This document shows positions 49,359-57,762 of a DNA stretch of 60,287 bases, piece by piece (the stretch's first letter is position 1; each line of letters begins with the position of its first letter). The notes beneath the pieces are model-generated. The model saw only the letters and a program-made list of their open reading frames with translations. It did no database searches and was not told the DNA's origin. Both the position numbers and the translations under genes were made by a program. Source of the stretch: an uncultured Bacteroidota bacterium (GTDB taxonomy: Bacteria > Bacteroidota > Bacteroidia > Flavobacteriales_D > Parvicellaceae); contig CACAYQ010000003.1 of NCBI GenBank assembly GCA_902536695.1, positions 1 to 60,287 of the forward strand. Reading direction: 5' to 3'.

Positions 49359-50615
49359 TCATTTAATAATGAATTGTTTTGAAACAATGTGCTGAGAAGA
49401 TTGAAATCGAAGGTAGTAAATTCCTCCATTCATTTCTTTCAGTTCTATAAAATTTCCAACAGGTTTACCCTGTTCCATTATTTTTTGACCAATTGTGTTA
49501 AAGATAGTTATTTTATCTATCTCGATATCCGTATTAAATTTCATAATGTGAGTAGCTGGATTAGGATACAGATGTATTTCTGGTGCTGAAGAAATTCTAT
49601 TTTCTACTTTACTAAGGTTGTAAAATGATCTGGCAAAGTCATAGTTATCCACTTGAAGTTCATAGAAATAATCATTATTTGATAGCGGGGTAGATGCCAG
49701 TATGATTCCACTAATTACATCAACCATTTTTAAATAGGTTCCTACTTCGTTTTGCACGTAAATGATATACGTTTGAGTTGATTGATCGAAGCATAACCCC
49801 CCAATGGCATATCCAGGTAAATAACCGCTGATAACTGGATTTTGAGTATTTACTGAAACTATGGATCCTGTGTTAATATCAATTTCTGCTAATTTTAAAT
49901 GAGTATAATAGCTAAAGAATGAAGGACTAAAATTGGACGAATCTACGTCTTGCACAAGCCCATAAAGTGTATTGTTATTCACGTTGAATTCTAAAGCAGA
50001 GAATCGATATCCACTTTGAAATAGAGTAGGGGAAGATAAAATACTCCCATCCAACACATTTATACTGTACAATTTGGTTTGATTTCCGCTGACACCCATG
50101 AATAAAAATCTTCCTGTATTGGAGTCAAATGTAGAGTTTCCAATCGCCACTGCATTAACACCAGGTAAAGTAGTGATTGAAGTGGCTTGTCCAGTTTGAG
50201 TATCAATTTCACCAAAGTGTTCCATAGATCCATCCCACCATAATCCATACAGTTTATCGTGTTGTAGATCATATTCAATTTCAATGGGTTGAACACCCGT
50301 TAAGTTAAAATCATTAGAAGTACTATCGTCAATGTCCATTACATAAAGTCTATTACTATTATTGGAATTAAATCCCCAGCAGAAATAGCGTTTGTTTTGT
50401 TGATCGTATGCAGTTGCTCCTGCAGCTACAGCTACTAGGGAATTAGTACTAACTTTAAAAGTTGTATTTCCATTAGATGGATTAATGTTGACTACATCAA
50501 ATGGGATTGACATATTTCCGTTTACTGTTTTTTTAAGTCCGTAGAGTGTTTGCCCTATTAGTATTTGCGAAGAAAAAGAAATAAAAACGAAAACGATTAT
50601 TGTAGATGTTTTCAT
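49359..50615 (-). CDS. T9SS type A sorting domain-containing protein
   Basis: signal peptide; C-terminal HLYPNPATHIMKFN...GGIYYLRFQ. Confidence 0.85.
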   Translation of the reverse strand: MKTSTIIVFVFISFSSQILIGQTLYGLKKTVNGNMSIPFDVVNINPSNGNTTFKVSTNSLVAVAAGATAYDQQNKRYFCWGFNSNNSNRLYVMDIDDSTSNDFNLTGVQPIEIEYDLQHDKLYGLWWDGSMEHFGEIDTQTGQATSITTLPGVNAVAIGNSTFDSNTGRFLFMGVSGNQTKLYSINVLDGSILSSPTLFQSGYRFSALEFNVNNNTLYGLVQDVDSSNFSPSFFSYYTHLKLAEIDINTGSIVSVNTQNPVISGYLPGYAIGGLCFDQSTQTYIIYVQNEVGTYLKMVDVISGIILASTPLSNNDYFYELQVDNYDFARSFYNLSKVENRISSAPEIHLYPNPATHIMKFNTDIEIDKITIFNTIGQKIMEQGKPVGNFIELKEMNGGIYYLRFQSSQHIVSKQFIIK

Positions 50616-50683
50616 ATTTTAATTTTAAAATTTAATCCGAATTTCCAATTTTTTTTAAATGTAGATTTAATCCAGTACAATGC

Positions 50684-50804
50684 AAAATGTTTGACCTATG
50701 TTTGACCTCCAGATTTTCAGATTTGTAACTATCTGGAAATAAACTGGTTAAAAGCAGGGTTCGAATCCACCTGTGGATCATGAAATAAACCCTCCGGCTC
50801 CACT
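50684..50804 (+). repeat. A-type repeat 6 with 23-bp insertion inside the core
   Basis: AGGGTTCGAA-tccacctgtggatcatgaaataa-ACCCTCCGGCTCCACT. Confidence 0.88.
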
Positions 50805-50816
50805 ATTATTTCTTAA

Positions 50817-51695
50817 TTATTTTCGAATAAATTTTTTATTCAAGGGATCATATTCTAATTCAATATCATTTAGATTTAAAAATATTGTTGACCAATCTTC
50901 ATTGTCTATTTCAACTTGACTTTCAAGCCAATATTCTCTAGAATATGGTGCAAACTCTAAAGTGGCTATCAATTTATTTCCTTTTTGAGGAAATAAGTAT
51001 GTAATGTTAAAAAAATCACCTATTACATCATTAATTGTTTCAACAGTTTTGTTTGCTTCTTTAAACTTTGGTAAATATTTTTCTATAATATAATCAACTG
51101 TATCTGATATTAAATCTCTAGCTATTAATTTTGGTATCATGTTTTCATTTATTACATTTTGTATGCTATCCATAGATTTTGATATGTTATAAAAACTAGT
51201 TTTGTGATCAAAGTCTTGACCATCATATTCAGCAATTGTTATTCCTAAGGTTGCAGAACTATCTAAATTTTGGAATACTTTTACTTGACTTATTATATGC
51301 TTTTTATTTACTAAATATAACCCTTTGAAAAAAGCATCTTCTGCCACTTGTTCATATTCGCTAAAAAGCTCAAAATATCCGTTATCTACATCTATAATTG
51401 AATCCCAAGGTTTTAATTCATCAGGTAAATAATCAACACCTATGAGATTATGTTTCAGTTCTAGTGCTTCAAGAATATTGACGGGGTAAATAGAAGTCTT
51501 ATTATTTAAATTAGGTTCTTCTTCCAAATTATTTGTGGAATCATTTTCCTTTAGAATGGAATCTTCAAAGTTTGCATTGGTACTGTCTACAGCTATAAGA
51601 TTAAACGATTCAATAACTGATTTTTCATTGAGTTGTTCATTATTCTGACAAGAAAAAAGAATTGAAATTGGAATAAGTATGAATATTCTTTTCAT
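50817..51695 (-). CDS. hypothetical lipoprotein
   Basis: SILFSCQNNEQ lipobox. Confidence 0.6.
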   Translation of the reverse strand: MKRIFILIPISILFSCQNNEQLNEKSVIESFNLIAVDSTNANFEDSILKENDSTNNLEEEPNLNNKTSIYPVNILEALELKHNLIGVDYLPDELKPWDSIIDVDNGYFELFSEYEQVAEDAFFKGLYLVNKKHIISQVKVFQNLDSSATLGITIAEYDGQDFDHKTSFYNISKSMDSIQNVINENMIPKLIARDLISDTVDYIIEKYLPKFKEANKTVETINDVIGDFFNITYLFPQKGNKLIATLEFAPYSREYWLESQVEIDNEDWSTIFLNLNDIELEYDPLNKKFIRK

Positions 51696-51737
51696 AAGTA
51701 AGCAATAAATATAAAAAAACTAACCAGCAGCACCATT

Positions 51738-52169
51738 TTATCGAAATTCAAAATCACCATTTTCTTTTTTTGTAAAAATGAAATAATAACAACTTAAAAA
51801 GGGTAATTTTATTTCCGCCCCTTGATAAGTTGATCTTAATGAAATATAATTTGAAATAAATCCATCATCAAGTATGACCATATATAATTCTTCCTCGTTT
51901 TTATATTTATCTAAAATTGATTTTCCATGAGTTTTTTTAATTTGGAAACAAACAAAATCATTTGATTTTAGTAATCCTTCTTTCAACGCTTGGTTAATTA
52001 TGGATTTTAATTGAATATTAATTTCACTTGACAATTTTAAAACTTCATTATTGGGAATTATTATAGCGGTTGCCATAACAGATTCATGAGAGTAAATAGA
52101 GTCTTTTTGTGAATTATTCGTTTGTACAATCAAAGAAGAAACTTCATTTGAGGATTTTTGCACTTCCAA
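51738..52169 (-). CDS. hypothetical protein
   Basis: ORF in line with the minus-strand block; no family recognised. Confidence 0.4.
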   Translation of the reverse strand: MEVQKSSNEVSSLIVQTNNSQKDSIYSHESVMATAIIIPNNEVLKLSSEINIQLKSIINQALKEGLLKSNDFVCFQIKKTHGKSILDKYKNEEELYMVILDDGFISNYISLRSTYQGAEIKLPFLSCYYFIFTKKENGDFEFR

Positions 52170-52289
52170 ATTGCAACTAACTTAAGTAAATAGTAAGCAA
52201 AATAAGATTATAAGGTTTGATTTTTCAATCATTAATCAAATTTATAAATCAATAGGCAAATAGATGTATATAGGTATATTTTATGTTAT

Positions 52290-52326
52290 TAAATGTTTGA
52301 CCTATGTTTGACCTCGGGATTTTTAT
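52290..52326 (+). repeat. A-type half repeat (left arm only, A7)
   Basis: AAATGTTTGACCTATGTTTGACCTCGGGATTTTTAT; hairpin and core absent. Confidence 0.85.
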
Positions 52327-52379
52327 TACCCTAATGGTTCAATACTTACAAACTAAATACGAAATGTAGTATTTAAGAA

Positions 52380-53498
52380 TTATTTTGAAATTATAAACTT
52401 TCTTTTAATATTATCTCCAGCACTAAACAAATAAATACCATGAGATAAATTTTCAGTATTAAGTCTTGTTAAGTTTGAACTTATCAGACCAGTTAGAACA
52501 ATCTTACCACTGTTGTCTATAATAGCATATTTAGTCCCAATATATTTCGAGTCCGACTTTATATTTAAAATATTGTTTGCAGGGTTTGGATAAATATCCA
52601 TATCAATACTTTCAATTTCATTAGTTGAAACTGTACTAGTGATTTCTAAATCATCAAAATGAATTTGAAACATGTCAGAGACTCCATGATGTCTTAGAGC
52701 AATATATCCTTCATTATGAGTGTATCCAGATATTGCAAAGGATCTTTGTGCCCAACTCGTACCACATGCATCTCCTCCTGATGCAATGGTCTCATTAAAA
52801 AAATAGGTCGAATTTTCAAGAGATGAAATGTTATAATCATTACCAAAATATATAGTGTAATTTTCCTGACACCAGGCAGGATCAACTCCTCTTACTTTCC
52901 ATGCCAAATTTGCGTCAGTAATTCCAGTCATATCAATTGGCCCAAAGACTACCCAACAGTCTGGACTTAATGCTCCTTGGTTTAGAGTCCAAGAATCTGA
53001 ACCGGCAAAAGTGTTTCCAGTGTTGTCTGATGTATAATACCAATAATTTCCAGGATTTCCATTATTCGTATGCCATGGTGGACCAAAAGGCCAACATGAA
53101 GCTGTTTCAAAATCATTAAAATAAGGAATTGCATCTGGGCAGTCAGCAGATGTAGTCCATAAATCAGGACCATTATTTCCATTATCATACCAACTTCCAG
53201 TATCACTTGCGCATATTGATCTTATTGTGAAATAATAGTCTGTAGCAATTGAAAGTCCTGTAATTGAAGAAGGAAAGGATGTAAAAGTGAAAGTTTGAAC
53301 TCCTGCAGGAGCAGGTGTTCCCGGAGTAAAGGTACTTCCTTCATTATATTGAATTTCATAAGAAATTATGGATGGGTCGTTGGTTCCATTAAAATCTGCT
53401 GATGTACTGGTCATCATCCAAGAAGTTATTGTTGGATTAGGACATTGACTAAAATAAGTAGCTGATAATAAAATAAAAAGGATGGTAATTTTTTTCAT
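52380..53498 (-). CDS. T9SS type A sorting domain protein with fibronectin III-like / choice-of-anchor domains
   Basis: signal peptide MKKITILFILLS; FND.. anchor-like region; C-terminal DIYPNPANNILNIKSD sorting domain; track start extended upstream. Confidence 0.85.
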   Translation of the reverse strand: MKKITILFILLSATYFSQCPNPTITSWMMTSTSADFNGTNDPSIISYEIQYNEGSTFTPGTPAPAGVQTFTFTSFPSSITGLSIATDYYFTIRSICASDTGSWYDNGNNGPDLWTTSADCPDAIPYFNDFETASCWPFGPPWHTNNGNPGNYWYYTSDNTGNTFAGSDSWTLNQGALSPDCWVVFGPIDMTGITDANLAWKVRGVDPAWCQENYTIYFGNDYNISSLENSTYFFNETIASGGDACGTSWAQRSFAISGYTHNEGYIALRHHGVSDMFQIHFDDLEITSTVSTNEIESIDMDIYPNPANNILNIKSDSKYIGTKYAIIDNSGKIVLTGLISSNLTRLNTENLSHGIYLFSAGDNIKRKFIISK

Positions 53499-53631
53499 GT
53501 TAAATACTGGTTTTTTTATAAAAATAATAAATTTATTAGTAAACAATAAAAAATTGTTATTTGACAACAAATTTTTGATTTAATTAATTTTTTTCGCACC
53601 GAAAATAAACATATTTAACTCCGTAAAATGT
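53499..53631. repeat. ~130-bp duplicated upstream segment, copy 2 (includes start of A8)
   Basis: near-identical to 49068-49200. Confidence 0.88.
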
Positions 53632-53735
53632 TTGACCTCAGGATTTTTCAGTTTGTAACTAGCTGAAAATAAATAGGTTAAAATTAGGGTTCTAATCCGC
53701 TTATGAATCACAAAAAAATCTAGCCCTTCAGTATT
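53625..53735 (+). repeat. A-type repeat 8, degenerate, core interrupted
   Basis: AAAATGTTTGACCTCAGGATTTTTCAGTTTGTAACTAGCTGAAAATAAATAGGTTAAAATTAGGGTTCTAATCCGCTTATGAATCACAAAAAAATCTAGCCCT. Confidence 0.8.
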
Positions 53736-53888
53736 GCTCCGTAATTTATCTTAAACAAAAGTTTAAATTATGATACCACAATCGTGTTAAATATGTAGAT
53801 TCAAATTCTAAATCATCAAAACGAATAAAAATTGTATTTACTTATAATAATGCCTTTTAGGTTGATTTATTAATTTAACTTTAATTAC

Positions 53889-54473
53889 ATGAAAAATCTC
53901 ATAATAATTGGTCATCCAGATAAAAATTCGTTTTGTTACAATGGAATATTTAAAACTGTTTTAAGTGAGTTGCAGAATAAATCAGAAGAGATTGAAATTA
54001 TTGATTTATATAGATGTAGTTTTGCAAGACCCAGAGATCAATTAGTAGAATCGTTTAAAAAACTAATAACCTGGTCCGAAAATATTTACATCATATCTCC
54101 AGTATGGTGGTTTAGACTTACACCTAGGACAGAAACTTTTTTTGACGAAGTTTTTACCCCTGGCTTTGCTTACAAATTCATTAATATAACTAAAACATAT
54201 GCATATCCTAAACCATTTCTAAAGGATAAAAAAGTTAGAACTTATATTACCCATGGGTCTCCTTCGTTACCTGTGCTAACATTGTATGTGAATTCTGTAA
54301 AACTTAGACTCGTTATGGGAGTCTATACATTTGTATTTGGATGGAGGTTGTCCTTATTTACAAAAACTAAGCAATTTTGGTCTGTTCCTTTTGTCTCTGA
54401 TGCAAAGAGAAAAAAGTATTTAGAGTCCGTTAAAAGAGATATAAAAAAAGATATTTTAAAAAACACTAGATGA
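53889..54473 (+). CDS. NAD(P)H-dependent quinone oxidoreductase (flavodoxin-like fold)
   Basis: IIGHPDKNSFCYNGIFK; ISPVWWFRLTPRTETFFDEVFTPGFAY. Confidence 0.88.
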   Translation: MKNLIIIGHPDKNSFCYNGIFKTVLSELQNKSEEIEIIDLYRCSFARPRDQLVESFKKLITWSENIYIISPVWWFRLTPRTETFFDEVFTPGFAYKFINITKTYAYPKPFLKDKKVRTYITHGSPSLPVLTLYVNSVKLRLVMGVYTFVFGWRLSLFTKTKQFWSVPFVSDAKRKKYLESVKRDIKKDILKNTR

Positions 54474-55000
54474 GAAAAATAGTTTTTTTATTGAGTTTTT
54501 ATTGTTGGTTTTCATGTGGTTCTCACGAAACAAACAATAATACTAAAGCGATCACCGCTGTTTGTCTGTTAAATTCAGCAAGTGGCAGCTCAGTAGTGGG
54601 TAAAGCGGTATTCACAGAAATAAATAATAAAGTTACATTGGAGATTGATGTAAAAGGCCTAAGTTTTGGATATCATGCATTTCATATTCATGAATTTGGT
54701 GACTGCAGTTCTATTGATGCAAAGTCAGCTGGTGGCCACTGGAATCCAGATAATCATAAACATGGAAAATGGGGGACCGAATCTCATCATAAGGGAGACA
54801 TTGCTAATTTGTTCGCTGATTCCTCGGGTAGGAGTAGTTTAAAGTTCGAAACTGATTTGTGGTGTTTGGATTGCGATGATGAATCAAAGAATATTTTAAA
54901 TAAATCCTTAATTATTCATCAAGGACCAGATGATTTTCACTCTCAACCTTCGGGAAATGCAGGAAAAAGAATCGCCTGTGGGGTAATCAATTTGAATTAA
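54470..55000 (+). CDS. sodC: Cu/Zn superoxide dismutase family protein
   Basis: GYHAFHIHEFGDCSSIDAKSAGGHWNP; LIIHQGPDDFHSQPSGNAGKRIACGVI. Confidence 0.92.
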   Translation: MRKIVFLLSFYCWFSCGSHETNNNTKAITAVCLLNSASGSSVVGKAVFTEINNKVTLEIDVKGLSFGYHAFHIHEFGDCSSIDAKSAGGHWNPDNHKHGKWGTESHHKGDIANLFADSSGRSSLKFETDLWCLDCDDESKNILNKSLIIHQGPDDFHSQPSGNAGKRIACGVINLN

Positions 55001-55019
55001 AATAATACAGTAAGCAATT

Positions 55020-55140
55020 AAAAGGCTAACCTATGTTTGACTATTGATTTATAACTAATTGAAAATATAGGTTATGAGTATGATTTGTAATCAATCTTGG
55101 ATTTTAAATATAGATTACAGTACCCCTCCTAACTCTACTT
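55020..55140 (+). repeat. highly degenerate A-type repeat (A9)
   Basis: CTAACCTATGTTTGACTATTGATTTATAACTAATTGAAAATATAGGTTATGAGTATG ... ACCCCTCCTAACTCTACTTA. Confidence 0.55.
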
Positions 55141-55178
55141 ACCCAAAAAATCTTTCTTTACAGAGATTAGCATCTTCA

Positions 55179-56207
55179 TTATTTTTTCCCTTCTAAAAGT
55201 ACTTTGATCATGCTATGTTCGGCTTCTAAAAATATTCCTTGCTTATATGTGAAATGTCCATATCCCAAATTATCTGATCTGAAATTTACTTTAATACCTA
55301 ATTTATTTTGGTAATAATTACGGAGCCAATTACCAATTTCATGTGGACATAATTTATCATCAGAAGCGTGCCAAATACAAATATTACTATTCTTTATTTT
55401 GCGAGGATCAAATCCCCAATCGTAACATACATCATATGCTGTTTCATAAGTAACTCCAATACTTCCTCTTATTACAGCTCTTTTTATAGTATTTCTCATG
55501 ATTTTGAAAGTATCAGATGTGCTTGGTATTTTAATTGCTTTCAGTGTTAGCCAAGGAGACATTTTAACTAACATTAAATGCATCACAGAAAAATACCATA
55601 GCATGTAAAATTTTTGAATGGTGGCTGTATTGGGTAATGAATCAGAGCCAATTGCTGAGATTATATCTTCTTCCTTACTTACCTTAGATGGCAGTAATGG
55701 AGCATTAAGTCCGAAACCTTCGCAGCGTTCTTGAAAATAATACGCTGCAGCCATTGCGTGTGCGGTTCCTTGAGAGTGCCCCATAATCATAAACTTTTCA
55801 ACACCCTCTTTTTTAAGAACAGCCTCTAAATCCTCCCTTGGCCAATCTACAACTTGTCTCCCCGGCTTCATATCCGAAAATCCATAACCAGGCAAACTAA
55901 TGGCAATACCTTTTAGGCCTAATTCTATGCAGCATTTTTCATTAAAATTAACTTCACTTAAAGCTTCAGGACCTGAACCATGAATGCATATTATAACCTT
56001 GGATTGAGGATCCGTGTTTCCAAAAACAAAATATTCTACTTTTCGAGAATCATCGGTTATAACATATTTCCCTCCATCATTCTCAAGAACTTGATAATCG
56101 AATGATTGTTGTCCTTTTTTTAAAATTAAGAAACCTGAAAGTGAAAGGATCAGATAGATAGAAATTAATATGATTATAAAATATCCTAAAATATAAATTA
56201 CAATCAT
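55179..56207 (-). CDS. alpha/beta hydrolase
   Basis: IICIHGSGPEAL; IMGHSQGTAHAMAAAY nucleophile elbow. Confidence 0.88.
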   Translation of the reverse strand: MIVIYILGYFIIILISIYLILSLSGFLILKKGQQSFDYQVLENDGGKYVITDDSRKVEYFVFGNTDPQSKVIICIHGSGPEALSEVNFNEKCCIELGLKGIAISLPGYGFSDMKPGRQVVDWPREDLEAVLKKEGVEKFMIMGHSQGTAHAMAAAYYFQERCEGFGLNAPLLPSKVSKEEDIISAIGSDSLPNTATIQKFYMLWYFSVMHLMLVKMSPWLTLKAIKIPSTSDTFKIMRNTIKRAVIRGSIGVTYETAYDVCYDWGFDPRKIKNSNICIWHASDDKLCPHEIGNWLRNYYQNKLGIKVNFRSDNLGYGHFTYKQGIFLEAEHSMIKVLLEGKK

Positions 56208-56298
56208 TTTAAATTTTAATTACAAATTGTTGAGTAGATCTCCGATTAAAATAACTTTCTAAAATTTAAGTCTTCGCCTCAATTGGTAGAATAAATAA

Positions 56299-56565
56299 CT
56301 AAATGGTCAGTGGCTCAAAAGTATATCTAGTTGGAACAAAATTATGTTCTTTAAAAATTTGTTGTGTTGATGGTTTAGCTAGCCATTCTTTTAGTTTTGC
56401 AGGATTTACATCAAAAAAAAGTTCTAAAACAGTTTGCTCATCAATTTTACTAAAAATACTTTTTGAAGAATCGCACCAATTTGAAAACTCAGATTTTACT
56501 TTATCATACCCATTAGTTTTAAAATCATCAGCGTCATTGCAACTAGCCATAAGCATTAAATTCAT
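56299..56565 (-). CDS. small hypothetical protein
   Basis: 88-aa ORF, no family recognised. Confidence 0.4.
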   Translation of the reverse strand: MNLMLMASCNDADDFKTNGYDKVKSEFSNWCDSSKSIFSKIDEQTVLELFFDVNPAKLKEWLAKPSTQQIFKEHNFVPTRYTFEPLTI

Positions 56566-56679
56566 ACTATTTAATTTAAGTTATACGTAGTTAAATGTAA
56601 GAATAAACAAATAGACCTTTCATATTGGATCGTAAAGTTTTTCAGATCTATCTACTTTTAACCACTTATTTTTTGGATT

Positions 56680-57717
56680 TTATTTATGAATAATTTTTTT
56701 CACAACAGTTCCATCATCATAGATATAAAGAAGAAGTTGGTTCGCCTTTTGCCTGGCTTCTTTACCCAGTAAATCAACTATTTTTTCAAGTCTTCTATAA
56801 TTTACAATATTAGTATTTAAGATATTAAGAGAATTACATCCAATCAGACCCATCATATCATATTTAGATACAAAATTCCATACTTCAATATTTGCATTTA
56901 TATCTTGATTTGCCCAAAATGACAGAGGAGAAGGCCAATCGTGATCTCCATTAATAATTTTTAATTCTTCAACTGAAACACATCCGTCACCATTTTGCCA
57001 TGAATATCTTTCTACGGTACTCCCATCAGATGTATTTATATTAGGAATTTGAGATATGATTGGGTTAATATCTGTATTATTATTAGTTGCCCAAAAATTA
57101 TTTATTTCTGAAACAGAAAAATAAACTCCGTTCAGCCCACTGTAGGGGTGTGTGCCATCAATAGTTCCATTAATTGTTAAGACAGCGGTTGGATGAGTTA
57201 AATTGCAATTATTAAAAGCGCCTATAAAAGCTCCTCCAGCAACTGAAGCTACTGCGCTAATCCTAGAATTTAATTGACAAGCTAAGTCATATGTGAACAT
57301 CCCTCCAAGTGAATATCCACAGGCATAAATTCTATCCATGTCTACATTGTAGCTAGAAGAGATAGTATTTATAAGTGTTTCAACAAAAAGTATATCATTA
57401 TGATTTGTTGGTTCCTTGTGAATCCAATTTGTCGAATTACCATCATTTGGATCTGCAAGTGCTTGAGGGTATACTAAAATAAAGCCGGCAGTATCAGAAA
57501 CAGATCTAAAGTCAGCTTCATAATTCATAAAGTCATTAGCAAATCCTGATCCTCCATGAAAAGCAAATAATAATGGAGTTGAAACAGATGGAGAATAAGT
57601 CTGTGGGACGTAAATAATATATTCTCTATTATTACCATCATAAAAAATATTTTCAGTACTTAATTGTTGCGTAAGACCCAAACATGGGATACATAATAAA
57701 AAGAGAATTTTTTTCAT
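56680..57717 (-). CDS. PHB-depolymerase/feruloyl-esterase-like secreted esterase with C-terminal sorting tail
   Basis: LLFAFHGGSGFANDF; YACGYSLGGMFTYDLACQL; C-term VDLLGKEARQKANQLLLYIYDDGTVVKKIIHK. Confidence 0.85.
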   Translation of the reverse strand: MKKILFLLCIPCLGLTQQLSTENIFYDGNNREYIIYVPQTYSPSVSTPLLFAFHGGSGFANDFMNYEADFRSVSDTAGFILVYPQALADPNDGNSTNWIHKEPTNHNDILFVETLINTISSSYNVDMDRIYACGYSLGGMFTYDLACQLNSRISAVASVAGGAFIGAFNNCNLTHPTAVLTINGTIDGTHPYSGLNGVYFSVSEINNFWATNNNTDINPIISQIPNINTSDGSTVERYSWQNGDGCVSVEELKIINGDHDWPSPLSFWANQDINANIEVWNFVSKYDMMGLIGCNSLNILNTNIVNYRRLEKIVDLLGKEARQKANQLLLYIYDDGTVVKKIIHK

Positions 57718-57762
57718 GTAGAATCTAATTTACAAATGAATTTAAAAATTAGGTTAAATGAG

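Noticed and set aside
49184-49429. 81-aa ORF on the minus strand overlapping repeat A5
   Set aside because: Out of frame with and overlapping the T9SS gene C-terminus and the repeat; no coding features.
32984-50804. Additional tRNA or tmRNA genes at each TTCGAAACCC core
   Set aside because: Only the T-arm/acceptor 3' end is present; no D arm, anticodon arm or matching 5' acceptor strand upstream.
32912-53735. CRISPR array suggested by many direct repeats
   Set aside because: Repeats are ~97 bp and separated by kilobases of coding DNA; no short spacers and no cas genes.
27523-55140. Prophage or conjugative element
   Set aside because: No capsid, terminase, tail, tra or VirB/D4-like genes were recognised; only int, Xis-like and Rep-like genes.
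27523-55140. Retron or diversity-generating retroelement
   Set aside because: No reverse-transcriptase motif (xxDD) seen in any ORF.
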